A stretch of 14,603 bases of DNA from Colivicinus sp963607765. Lineage in GTDB: Bacteria > Bacillota_I > Bacilli_A > Erysipelotrichales > Erysipelotrichaceae. Location: assembly GCA_963607765.1 (NCBI GenBank), contig CAVDDT010000004.1, positions 1 through 14,603 on the forward strand, given 5' to 3'. The notes below the pieces were generated by a model. The model made no database searches. It worked only from the letters and a program-made list of their open reading frames with translations, and had not been told where the DNA came from. Positions 7,845 to 14,579 of the stretch are shown in pieces. Numbering within the stretch: the stretch's first letter is position 1; every line of letters starts with the position of its first letter. Position numbers and translations under genes: made by a program.

Positions 7845-8453
7845 ATGTACAATAAAACAATCAAAGAATTCAATGATGTATTAAAAAGCAAGGAACCAGT
7901 TCCAGGAGGTGGCTCTTGCAGTGCATTGGCTGGTGCTTTAAGTAGCTGTCTATCCACTATGGCAATAAACCTCACTTATGGTAAAAAGAAATATCTTGAA
8001 TATGACAATAGACTAGAAGAACTTGCAAAGCAGTTGAATTATTTAGATGGTAAACTTTTAGAATCGATTAATGATGATGCGAAGGCTTTTTATCCATTGA
8101 GCAAAGCGTATTCTATGGACAGAAATGATCCTAAATATTTTTCAATCTTAGAAAAGTGTTTACAGGATGCGGTTATTCCACCTTTTTCAATCATGAAATA
8201 TTCTGCTAAGGTGATTGAAATAGATTATGAACTTAAAGACATTACTTCTAAATTGATGGTATCTGATGTGGGAACATCGTGTATGTTGGCATTAGGCGCT
8301 TTAAAGGGCGCTTATTTAAATGTCTTAGTTAATACTAAACTAATGAAAGATAGAGAATATGCGACTAATTTAGAAAATCTAGCTAGGAAAATACTTGATA
8401 AATATTCTAGCTTGGCAGAGAGAACATATGATGTTGTTTTGGAAAGGTTATAA
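7845..8453 (+). CDS. fchA: Methenyl-tetrahydrofolate cyclohydrolase (FTCD C-terminal family)
   Basis: This 202-residue protein belongs to the cyclodeaminase/cyclohydrolase family. The hallmark glycine-rich motif PVPGGGSCSALAGAL lies at 19-33, followed by the all-helical body of the family. Members standing alone beside folate genes act as methenyl-THF cyclohydrolase (10-formyl-THF to 5,10-methenyl-THF). Others remove ammonia from formimino-THF. Here the position between fhs and folD, with no histidine-degradation genes nearby, favours the cyclohydrolase role. That role would be needed because the downstream FolD lacks cyclohydrolase residues. The start lies one base after the fhs stop with only a weak ribosome site, so it is probably translated by coupling. 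The stop overlaps the folD start (TAATG). Confidence 0.88.
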   Translation: MYNKTIKEFNDVLKSKEPVPGGGSCSALAGALSSCLSTMAINLTYGKKKYLEYDNRLEELAKQLNYLDGKLLESINDDAKAFYPLSKAYSMDRNDPKYFSILEKCLQDAVIPPFSIMKYSAKVIEIDYELKDITSKLMVSDVGTSCMLALGALKGAYLNVLVNTKLMKDREYATNLENLARKILDKYSSLAERTYDVVLERL

Positions 8454-9292
8454 TGGCAAATATTTTAAAAGGAAAAGACGTAGCTTTGAAAATTGATGAA
8501 GAAAGCATGGAGATGACTAAAACATTGGATCCATCTCTAGCTCTTTTTAAAGTGGGCAATAAAGACAATGATGGCGCTTATGAAAAAGGCATTGATAATA
8601 AAGCTAGCAAAATTGGAATCAAAGTAATCAAATATTGTTTTGATGAAAATGTATCAAAAGAGGAATTCTATTCTAAACTGGATGAAGCTAATTCTGATGA
8701 AAACATCCATGGAATTTTAGTCTTTAGACCGTTGCCCAAACATATAGATGAAAATGATTTGAATAAGCATTTAAGTATAAAAAAAGATGTTGATGCTTGT
8801 TTAAATGAATCATTAGCTGGCACTTTTATTGGTTTAAAAGAAACTTTTTCACCATGTACTGCCGAGGCTGTAGTTAAGTTACTTGATTATTATAATATTG
8901 ATTTAGTTGGCAAAAATGTTGTAGTGCTTGGTAGATCCCTGGTTATCGGCAAGCCTGTTAGCATGCTTCTATTAAGCAAAAATGCAACTGTTACAATTTG
9001 CCATAGCAAAAGTGAAAATTTAAAAGAAGTTTGCTCAAGAGCTGATATTCTTGTTTGTGCAACCGGCAAAATGGAAAGTATCACAAAAGATTACACCAAT
9101 AAGGATCAAACGGTTATTGATGTAGGAATTGGCTTTAATGAAATCAAAAATAAATTATGTGGCGATGTTTTGTTTGAAGAGGTTGAACCCAATGTTAAAA
9201 ATATCACTCCTGTTCCAGGAGGGATAGGATCTATTACTACATCAATATTGTTGAATCATGTGACTATTGCTTGCAAAAAAGCTAGTCATTAG
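8453..9292 (+). CDS. folD: Methylene-tetrahydrofolate dehydrogenase, FolD family, probably dehydrogenase-only
   Basis: This 279-residue cytoplasmic enzyme interconverts 5,10-methylene-THF and 5,10-methenyl-THF with a nicotinamide cofactor. Family motifs seen are PLPKHID (93-99), KDVDA (111-115), SPCTAEAVVKLL (133-144), the dinucleotide segment VVVLGRSLVIGKPVSMLLL (156-174), TVTICHS (179-185) and TPVPGGIG (252-259). In bifunctional FolD the cyclohydrolase step uses a Lys four residues after a conserved Tyr and a Gln in V-Q-L-P-L-P. Here Tyr43 is kept, but the Lys position is Ile47 and the Gln position is Phe91 (VFRPLP). Asp114 is kept. The usual G-V-G-P-M-T reads GIGSIT. The cyclohydrolase reaction is therefore probably lost and supplied by FchA. 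Ribosome site GGAAAGG at 8441-8447. The 3' end overlaps the opposing lipoprotein gene by 11 bases. Confidence 0.93.
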   Translation: MANILKGKDVALKIDEESMEMTKTLDPSLALFKVGNKDNDGAYEKGIDNKASKIGIKVIKYCFDENVSKEEFYSKLDEANSDENIHGILVFRPLPKHIDENDLNKHLSIKKDVDACLNESLAGTFIGLKETFSPCTAEAVVKLLDYYNIDLVGKNVVVLGRSLVIGKPVSMLLLSKNATVTICHSKSENLKEVCSRADILVCATGKMESITKDYTNKDQTVIDVGIGFNEIKNKLCGDVLFEEVEPNVKNITPVPGGIGSITTSILLNHVTIACKKASH

Positions 9293-10373
9293 TTAGCGAA
9301 CAAGCGTTTTCACATTCAGTTTCACTATTGGTTGTATCACTGCTATTAACCTCTATATCTAGATATTTTGAAACATAGGTAGATAGATTATAGAGGTTTT
9401 CATAATATTTAGTATCTTCATCTTTGTTTGCGTCTAAATAGGAAACAAGTTCTCCATCTTTGTATATTAAGAAAGCAGGAGTAAACTTAATATCTGGATA
9501 TTTATCCTTTACTTCGTTTAAAGAAATAGAATATATATCAACTTGTTTTGTTGCGGCTAATTCTTCGACAATTGGCTTAAATGCGGCACATGATGTGCAG
9601 CCACTAAGATAAACCAACAACAAGAAAGTTTCTTTATTATCAATCATATTATTTAGAGTATTTATGTTTCTTAATTCAGTGATGTTTGACTCACTAGTTT
9701 CTTTACTGTCATTTTCTTTTTGTTGGTAATTCGGGTCATAACCATCTACAGGAGTAAGTGAATCAAAATTTATTTCATGGTATGGGACACTTGAAAAATC
9801 GTATGTTCCATCTTCTTTTTTGGTACTGATACTATTTTTACCTTCATAGTACCAATAGCCTCCAACATTGTAGATTTTATCCGCATCGTATCCTCTAGCT
9901 GCCAAAAGTGACTTAGTCATACCGGCATAGCCACCACCACCACACATTAAGAAAATAACTTTATCTTTTGGGAATAATTCATTTAGAATTTCATCACTTT
10001 CTTCATAATTGGCAGTATATGTTCCATCGTCATTTAAAGTGAATAGAGTTGTTCCTGTATAAGAAGAACCAACTTCTTCAGGAAGTCCTGTAACATTACA
10101 AAGATATGGATAAGGAACTACTTCAAATCCTTTAATGTAGCCACTTAAATAGCTATCACCACCAATTGCTTCATAATTAGCATCATCTTTAAGCATGCGC
10201 ATATCTCTATATACAGCATCACTTCTATTAAGATAATTATCGATTGTGGATTCGTTGATATTTTTATCAATGCCAAGTTGACTGCCTCTAATCCCACTAT
10301 CAAGTTCGGGCTTTGGCAGTGCACTTTGACAAGCACATAACAATACTAATAATAAACATAATATTTTTTTCAT
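9282..10373 (-). CDS. Secreted lipoprotein with rhodanese-like and thioredoxin-like domains
   Basis: This is a 363-residue predicted lipoprotein. The signal peptide is residues 1-14 with lipobox LCAC, lipidated at Cys15. Residues about 40-180 look rhodanese-like: YRDMRM (55-60) fits the D-x-R edge, and Cys144 begins the active-site loop CGGGGYAG after a hydrophobic strand. This is followed by a helix and the NVGGYWYYEG end (169-178). A polar linker (about 205-235) leads to a thioredoxin-like domain (236-338) with the redox pair CTSC (259-262), cis-proline Pro299 in FTPAFLIY, and KDGE after it. A Ser/Thr-rich tail ends with a second Cys pair (354 and 358). It would act outside the membrane in thiol or sulfur transfer, or in disulfide chemistry, but the substrate is unknown. 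It starts 9 bases after azlD with a weak ribosome site and is last in the azlCD operon. Confidence 0.85.
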   Translation of the reverse strand: MKKILCLLLVLLCACQSALPKPELDSGIRGSQLGIDKNINESTIDNYLNRSDAVYRDMRMLKDDANYEAIGGDSYLSGYIKGFEVVPYPYLCNVTGLPEEVGSSYTGTTLFTLNDDGTYTANYEESDEILNELFPKDKVIFLMCGGGGYAGMTKSLLAARGYDADKIYNVGGYWYYEGKNSISTKKEDGTYDFSSVPYHEINFDSLTPVDGYDPNYQQKENDSKETSESNITELRNINTLNNMIDNKETFLLLVYLSGCTSCAAFKPIVEELAATKQVDIYSISLNEVKDKYPDIKFTPAFLIYKDGELVSYLDANKDEDTKYYENLYNLSTYVSKYLDIEVNSSDTTNSETECENACSLTND

Positions 10374-10382
10374 GTCTTTATT

Positions 10383-10685
10383 TTAGAATATTAATTCGAT
10401 AATAAAAACACTTATGCAGCAAATAGATGCCACTCCTATTAAACTAACGTTTTTATAGCTAGCTATAATTCCTAATATTAAGGCTACAATTCCTGCAAAC
10501 ATTGAATTTGTAGCTTCAATAATAGCCGGAAAGGTCATTACAGATAACGTAATATAGGGAACATAATATAAAAATGATTTAATAAATTTATTTTTGATTG
10601 GCTTTCTTATCAATGTCATTGGTAAGGCTCTAATAAGAAATGTTGTTAATGCCATTAAGAATATATAAATCCAATTATTATGCAT
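10383..10685 (-). CDS. azlD: Branched-chain amino acid exporter small subunit AzlD
   Basis: This is a 100-residue integral membrane protein with about four hydrophobic segments (roughly 5-22, 37-55, 60-78 and 80-99). The N-terminal pattern with TTFLIRALPM (14-23) is characteristic of AzlD, the small partner of AzlC. Together they export branched-chain amino acids or related compounds in characterised species. The ATG lies inside the end of azlC (8-base overlap, ATGCATAA on the minus strand) and follows a good AAGGAAG ribosome site, so the two subunits are made together. Confidence 0.93.
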   Translation of the reverse strand: MHNNWIYIFLMALTTFLIRALPMTLIRKPIKNKFIKSFLYYVPYITLSVMTFPAIIEATNSMFAGIVALILGIIASYKNVSLIGVASICCISVFIIELIF

Positions 10686-11412
10686 TGTCTTCTTCCTTTC
10701 TTGGGGCCATAACAGCCATTAGCGATGAAAGAATAACGGTAAGGATAATTGTTCTTGTGCCGCTGCTTAAATCTTTAATATATGGTAAATAATATGTACA
10801 TAAAAAACTTAAAGCGAAGGATAATACAACACCAATTAAAATATTTTTGTCTTTTTTTACAGGTGGAATAATGATAGCTAGAAACATGCCGTATAAGGCA
10901 ACAGATAAGGCTGATACAATTCTGCCTGGAAGTATATTTCCGGCAACTATTCCAAGAAGTGTTCCAAGTGCCCACAAAGATGTAGCAGGTAATACTGCAC
11001 CATATGTATAATATGGATCAAAGTTATCTCTTGCGACAGTTATGCCAAATATTTCATCAGTTATATAAAAGCTAAGCAGTAGACGGTGTTTTATATTTAA
11101 ATCGTTTGGACATTTTTGAGTTAAAGCCGTAGACATCAACAAATATCTAGCAGAAGCAATAATTGTCATTGTGATCATTTGCAAGTATGATGCGTTAGAT
11201 GCGATTACCATAAAGCCAGCATATTCTCCAGCTGATGCGTTAGTCAAAAGAGAAGCTATGGTGCCCTGAATTGGTGAAAGTCCTGCACTAGAGGCGAATA
11301 CACCTAGCGAAAATGATACCGCAAAGTATCCAAGAGCAATAGGAATTCCGTCTTTAAGTCCTTCTAAAAGTACTTCTTTTTTATTTTTAAACATCGTTTT
11401 TAATTTTATCAC
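10678..11412 (-). CDS. azlC: Branched-chain amino acid exporter large subunit AzlC
   Basis: This is a multispanning membrane protein of the AzlC family (244 residues from GTG at 11412, 238 from ATG at 11394). Family features are the early GIPIALGYFAVSFSLG segment (about 19-34), the SAGEYAGF segment (about 60-67) and several further hydrophobic helices up to residue 235. It forms the exporter with AzlD. Neither start has a clear Shine-Dalgarno site. The GTG would be at or next to the expected transcript start and so leaderless, while the ATG would have a leader of about 17 bases. The N-terminal context KNKKEVLLEGLKDG fits either. It is divergent from the nucleosidase gene, with the two promoters crowded into about 45 bases. 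It heads a three-gene operon ending with the rhodanese/thioredoxin lipoprotein. Confidence 0.93.
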   Translation of the reverse strand: MIKLKTMFKNKKEVLLEGLKDGIPIALGYFAVSFSLGVFASSAGLSPIQGTIASLLTNASAGEYAGFMVIASNASYLQMITMTIIASARYLLMSTALTQKCPNDLNIKHRLLLSFYITDEIFGITVARDNFDPYYTYGAVLPATSLWALGTLLGIVAGNILPGRIVSALSVALYGMFLAIIIPPVKKDKNILIGVVLSFALSFLCTYYLPYIKDLSSGTRTIILTVILSSLMAVMAPRKEEDNA

Positions 11413-11413
11413 G

Positions 11414-11423
11414 TATAATTTAT
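11414..11423. promoter_or_regulatory. Overlapping divergent -10 boxes
   Basis: On the plus strand TATAAT (11414-11419) is a perfect -10 box about 20 bases before the nucleosidase start. On the minus strand TATAAA (11423-11418) is a candidate -10 for azlC. No convincing -35 boxes were found for either. The two boxes share two bases, so the two polymerases could not load at once if both are real. Confidence 0.45.
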
Positions 11424-11428
11424 AAAAA

Positions 11429-11433
11429 AGGAG
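11429..11433 (+). promoter_or_regulatory. Ribosome binding site that fixes the nucleosidase start
   Basis: AGGAG lies 5 bases before the ATG at 11439. The GTG at 11433 in the same frame overlaps this site and is therefore unlikely to be the start. Confidence 0.8.
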
Positions 11434-11438
11434 TGAAT

Positions 11439-12113
11439 ATGAAGATTGGAATTGTTATTGCGGTTTCTAGGGAATTGAAGAGTTTTTTGGAAAGTGAATA
11501 TGTGGTTGAAACTGTTGAAGTAGACTATAGAACTGTTTATAAAACTAAGGTAAATAATAATGAAATATACGCGATTCAATCAGGATGCGGAGAAATTGAT
11601 GCCTCTATTGCCAGCCAATATTTAATTACTAAATATAATGTTGAAGTAATACTTAATTATGGCGTTGCTGGTGCTTTGATTAGAGATATTGAAGTATCTG
11701 ATTTATTTGTTGTTAGGGGTGCTATAAATCATGATTTAGATACTACTGCTATAGATGATGTTTTGCCACATCAATATTGTGATTTAGATACGGTAGAAAT
11801 ACCTTTAGATAAGGAAATGATGGCTCTAGCAAAGAGTATTAAACCGGATTTAAAAGAATGTTTGGTTGCTAGTGGGGATAGATTTATAGAAGATGTTAAT
11901 GATAAAAAATATTTGGCAAGTCTGGGCTGTGCTATATGTGATATGGAAATAGCTGGTATTTCTAGAACGTGCCTTTTAAATAATGTTAAGTGTTTATCTA
12001 TCAAATGTATTTCTGATACTTATGATGGAGATGGAAGTATGTTTGATGAAAATATCAAGAATTCTTCTAATAAAGCATTTAACTTATTGAATAAAATTAT
12101 ACAAACATTATAA
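11439..12113 (+). CDS. mtnN: 5'-methylthioadenosine/S-adenosylhomocysteine nucleosidase
   Basis: This 224-residue cytoplasmic enzyme of the nucleoside phosphorylase fold is expected to hydrolyse methylthioadenosine and S-adenosylhomocysteine to free adenine. The family residues are in place: Glu12 in IAVSREL, the SGCGEIDAS segment (48-56), ILNYGVAGAL (71-80), the HDLD block (98-101), ASGDRF (144-149), Met169-Glu170, which binds ribose, and catalytic Asp193 in CISD. The 23-residue spacing from Glu170 to Asp193 equals that in well-studied MTA/SAH nucleosidases. The SAH link gives a loose tie to the one-carbon genes nearby, but the gene stands alone with its own promoter and terminator. Another purine nucleosidase of the same fold is possible, because some segments are divergent. 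Confidence 0.85.
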   Translation: MKIGIVIAVSRELKSFLESEYVVETVEVDYRTVYKTKVNNNEIYAIQSGCGEIDASIASQYLITKYNVEVILNYGVAGALIRDIEVSDLFVVRGAINHDLDTTAIDDVLPHQYCDLDTVEIPLDKEMMALAKSIKPDLKECLVASGDRFIEDVNDKKYLASLGCAICDMEIAGISRTCLLNNVKCLSIKCISDTYDGDGSMFDENIKNSSNKAFNLLNKIIQTL

Positions 12114-12139
12114 GCGGATTAATTTCTGCTTTTTGTTTT
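12112..12139 (+). terminator. Probable Rho-independent terminator after mtnN
   Basis: A 7-bp stem including one G-U pair (AAGCGGA, 12112-12118, with TCTGCTT, 12125-12131) has a six-base loop and is followed by T-rich sequence interrupted by G. It begins within the stop codon of the nucleosidase gene. It is weaker than the terminators at 6114 and 14551. Confidence 0.6.
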
Positions 12140-12161
12140 GCTAAATTCAAAAATATGGGTG

Positions 12162-12190
12162 TTCAATTCAAATTTTGATAGTGATAAAAT
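12162..12190 (+). promoter_or_regulatory. Candidate promoter for nfnAB
   Basis: An extended -10 element TGATAAAAT (12182-12190) has a weak -35 match TTCAAT (12162-12167) at a 17-base spacing. Transcription would start near 12197, giving a leader of about 84 bases that contains the inverted repeat. Confidence 0.45.
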
Positions 12191-12207
12191 TAACGTGTAA
12201 AAATGTA

Positions 12208-12250
12208 TTAGCTTTACCAAAACTTTATATGGGGGCTTTGGTAAAGCTAA
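12208..12250 (+). repeat. Perfect 14-bp inverted repeat in the nfnA leader
   Basis: The arms TTAGCTTTACCAAA (12208-12221) and TTTGGTAAAGCTAA (12237-12250) are exact reverse complements around a 15-base loop that ends in GGGGGC. It lies in the predicted untranslated leader, is not followed by a T-run, and does not include the ribosome site. It could be an RNA hairpin (stabiliser, attenuator or part of a ligand-binding leader) or a protein-binding site on DNA. It matches no riboswitch class I recognise. Confidence 0.85.
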
Positions 12251-12252
12251 GG

Positions 12253-12266
12253 GAAGCAAATGCTTC
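12253..12266 (+). repeat. Small second hairpin before the nfnA ribosome site
   Basis: GAAGC (12253-12257) and GCTTC (12262-12266) flank the four-base loop AAAT, three bases after the large inverted repeat and four bases before AGGAG. It may stack with the large hairpin and leave the ribosome site open. Confidence 0.5.
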
Positions 12267-12269
12267 GTT

Positions 12270-12274
12270 AGGAG
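12270..12274 (+). promoter_or_regulatory. Ribosome binding site that fixes the nfnA start
   Basis: AGGAG lies 6 bases before the ATG at 12281. The in-frame GTG at 12278 would be only 3 bases away, too close, so the ATG is preferred. Confidence 0.8.
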
Positions 12275-12280
12275 AAAGTG

Positions 12281-13132
12281 ATGTATAAGATTTTAGCGAA
12301 AGATTCATTAAATCCTACTGTTTCTAGAATGACGGTAGAAGCACCTTTTGTAGCTAGAAAAGCTAAAGCTGGTCAATTCATTATCCTAAGAGTTAGTGAA
12401 ACTGGCGAGAGAATTCCTTTAACTATTGCGGATTCTAATAAGGAAACAGGTGCTGTTACTATTATTTACCAAATAGTTGGGGCTACTACTTTAGAACTTG
12501 ACCAAAAGAAAGTTGGTGAAGAACTTCATGATTTTGTTGGCCCGTTAGGCGTTCCAACAGAAGTTGAAGGATTAAAGGATGTTTGCGTAGTTGGCGGTGG
12601 CGTTGGTTGTGCTATTGCGCTTCCTGTTGCTAAGGCTTTAAAAGCTGCTGGATGTAATGTTACTAGCATCATTGGTTTTAGAAACAAAGATTTATTAATT
12701 CTTGAAGATGAATTTAAGCAAACTAGTGATGAGCTAATTGTTATGACTGATGATGGTTCTTATGCAAGACAGGGTAATGTTACTGTTCCTTTAAAGGAAA
12801 TGTTATCAAGTGGTAAACACTTTGATAAAGTTATTACTATCGGACCACTTATTATGATGAAGTTTGTTGTATTAACTTGTAAGGAATTTAATGTTCCTGT
12901 TGATGTTTCAATGAATCCAATTATGATTGATGGAACTGGTATGTGTGGTGGCTGCCGTCTTACTTTAAATATTGATGGCAAGAAGGTTACTAAGTTTGCT
13001 TGTGTTGATGGTCCTGATTTCAATGGCTATGAAGTTGATTTTGATGAAGCCATGAGTAGAGGCAGAATGTATTCTACTTTTGAAAGACACAAATATGAAG
13101 AAGCATGTAACTTATTTAAGAAGGGAGCTTAG
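12281..13132 (+). CDS. nfnA: NADH-dependent ferredoxin:NADP+ oxidoreductase, small subunit
   Basis: This 283-residue flavoprotein is the NADH- and [2Fe-2S]-carrying half of the cytoplasmic NfnAB complex, which couples NADH and reduced ferredoxin to NADP+ reduction by flavin-based electron bifurcation. The FAD-binding barrel occupies about 1-97, with the R-x-x-x-T motif in ERIPLTIAD (43-51). The NAD-binding domain starts with CVVGGGVGCAIALPVAKAL (102-120). The cluster site has the unusual family set of one Asp and three Cys: Asp217, Cys222 and Cys225 in DGTGMCGGC, and Cys241 in FACVDGPDFNG. Older annotations of this family read sulfide dehydrogenase or dihydroorotate dehydrogenase electron-transfer subunit. 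No pyrD is nearby and nfnB follows after 5 bases, so NfnA is the better call. Confidence 0.93.
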   Translation: MYKILAKDSLNPTVSRMTVEAPFVARKAKAGQFIILRVSETGERIPLTIADSNKETGAVTIIYQIVGATTLELDQKKVGEELHDFVGPLGVPTEVEGLKDVCVVGGGVGCAIALPVAKALKAAGCNVTSIIGFRNKDLLILEDEFKQTSDELIVMTDDGSYARQGNVTVPLKEMLSSGKHFDKVITIGPLIMMKFVVLTCKEFNVPVDVSMNPIMIDGTGMCGGCRLTLNIDGKKVTKFACVDGPDFNGYEVDFDEAMSRGRMYSTFERHKYEEACNLFKKGA

Positions 13133-13137
13133 TAATT

Positions 13138-14541
13138 ATGCCTAATATGAAATTAGAAAAAAACCCAATGCCTATTCAAGATCCAATTGAAAGAGGCCAT
13201 AACTTTAAAGAAGTTACACTTGGTTATACCGAAGAAATTGCTCTTGATGAAGCAGAAAGATGTTTAAATTGTCGCAATCCTAAATGTGTAGAAGGATGTC
13301 CTGTTAATATTCATATTCCTGATTTTATTGCTAAGATTAGAGAAAAGGATTATGAAGGCGCATATAATGTAATTTCTCTTTCTAGTTCTTTGCCCGCAGT
13401 TTGTGGTAGAGTTTGCCCACAAGAGACACAATGCGAATCTAAGTGTGTTAGAGGAATTAAAGGTGAGCCAGTTGGAATTGGTAGACTTGAAAGATTTGTC
13501 GCTGATTATCATTTAGCTCATGATCATAAAGTTAAAAAACCTGCTAGCAATGGGCATAAAGTGGCTGTTGTTGGTTCTGGACCAAGTGGACTTACTTGTG
13601 CCGGTGATTTAGCTAAGAAGGGCTATGAAGTTACAATTTTTGAAGCTTTGCATACCGCTGGTGGTGTTCTTGTTTATGGCATTCCTGAATTTAGACTTCC
13701 TAAGTCAATTGTTCAAAAGGAAGTTGATAACTTATCTAATTTAGGTGTAACCATTAACACTAATGTTGTTGTTGGCAAATCAATTACTGTTGATGAGTTG
13801 TTAGATGAATATGAAGCTGTATATATTGGTTCTGGTGCTGGCCTTCCTTCATTTATGAATATTCCTGGTGAATCATTAAATGGTGTTTATTCAGCTAACG
13901 AATTCTTAACTAGATCTAATCTAATGAAGGCTTATAATAATGATCCTGTTACTCCAATTATGAAAGGCGGTAAGGTTGCGATCGTTGGTGGTGGCAATGT
14001 AGCTATGGATGCTGCTAGAACTGCATTAAGACTTGGAGCTGAAAAAGTTTATATTATCTATAGACGTTCACTAGAAGAACTTCCTGCTAGAAAAGAAGAA
14101 GTTGAACATGCTATGGAAGAAGGAATTGACTTTAGACTATTGAATAATCCAGTTGAAATCCTTGGCTATCATAATCCAGATGATCCAAGAGATCCTAAGA
14201 ATAACTTTGTTACAGGCATTAAATGTATCAAGATGGAACTTGGTGAGCCTGACGCTAGCGGTAGAAGAAGACCGGTTGAAATCCCTGGTTCTGAGTTTGA
14301 ACTTGAAGTTGATACTGTAGTTATTTCAATTGGTACTACACCTAACCCTCTAATTAAGTCTACAACTCAAGGCCTAGAGGTTACTAAGAAGGGTGGTATT
14401 ATCGTTGATGATACTGGTAAGACTACTAAGGATAAGGTATATGCTGGTGGTGATGCAGTTACTGGTGCTGCTACTGTAATTAGTGCAATGGGTGCAGGCA
14501 AATTGGCTGCTAAGTCAATTGATGAATATTTGAGCAAATAA
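13138..14541 (+). CDS. nfnB: NADH-dependent ferredoxin:NADP+ oxidoreductase, large subunit
   Basis: This 467-residue flavoprotein belongs to the glutamate-synthase small-subunit family and holds the bifurcating FAD, the NADPH site and two [4Fe-4S] clusters of NfnAB. Eight Cys in the N-terminal domain fit the two clusters: 42, 45, 50 and 54, then 89, 93, 99 and 103. FAD binds at VVGSGPSG (144-151), NADPH at VGGGNVAMDAART (283-295), and the C-terminal FAD contact is AGGDAVTGAAT (436-446). The length is typical for NfnB. It is often annotated as the NADPH glutamate synthase small chain. The absence of a large gltB-type gene and the direct linkage to nfnA argue for NfnB. A GGGAG ribosome site (13123-13127) overlaps the end of nfnA with rather long spacing, which suggests coupling. 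Confidence 0.93.
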   Translation: MPNMKLEKNPMPIQDPIERGHNFKEVTLGYTEEIALDEAERCLNCRNPKCVEGCPVNIHIPDFIAKIREKDYEGAYNVISLSSSLPAVCGRVCPQETQCESKCVRGIKGEPVGIGRLERFVADYHLAHDHKVKKPASNGHKVAVVGSGPSGLTCAGDLAKKGYEVTIFEALHTAGGVLVYGIPEFRLPKSIVQKEVDNLSNLGVTINTNVVVGKSITVDELLDEYEAVYIGSGAGLPSFMNIPGESLNGVYSANEFLTRSNLMKAYNNDPVTPIMKGGKVAIVGGGNVAMDAARTALRLGAEKVYIIYRRSLEELPARKEEVEHAMEEGIDFRLLNNPVEILGYHNPDDPRDPKNNFVTGIKCIKMELGEPDASGRRRPVEIPGSEFELEVDTVVISIGTTPNPLIKSTTQGLEVTKKGGIIVDDTGKTTKDKVYAGGDAVTGAATVISAMGAGKLAAKSIDEYLSK

Positions 14542-14550
14542 GCATTAACT

Positions 14551-14579
14551 TAAAAGAACTATCATTGATAGTTCTTTTA
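14551..14579 (+). terminator. Strong Rho-independent terminator after nfnB
   Basis: A perfect 13-bp stem (TAAAAGAACTATC, 14551-14563, with GATAGTTCTTTTA, 14567-14579) has a three-base loop ATT. The right arm ends in TTTTA and the left arm starts with AAAA, so it could also act on transcripts from the other side. It lies 9 bases after the nfnB stop. Nothing recognisable follows to the window end. Confidence 0.85.

Noticed and set aside
9355..9366. Palindrome ATATCTAGATAT
   Set aside because: A 12-base AT-rich palindrome inside a coding region, with no second copy or promoter context. It is likely chance.
12281..13132. PyrK, the dihydroorotate dehydrogenase electron-transfer subunit
   Set aside because: No pyrD or other pyrimidine gene is nearby, and the DGTGMCGGC site with Asp as a ligand candidate fits NfnA better.
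13138..14541. Glutamate synthase small subunit (gltD)
   Set aside because: The family is the same, but no large glutamate synthase gene is adjacent and an nfnA-type partner with the Asp/Cys cluster site is directly upstream.
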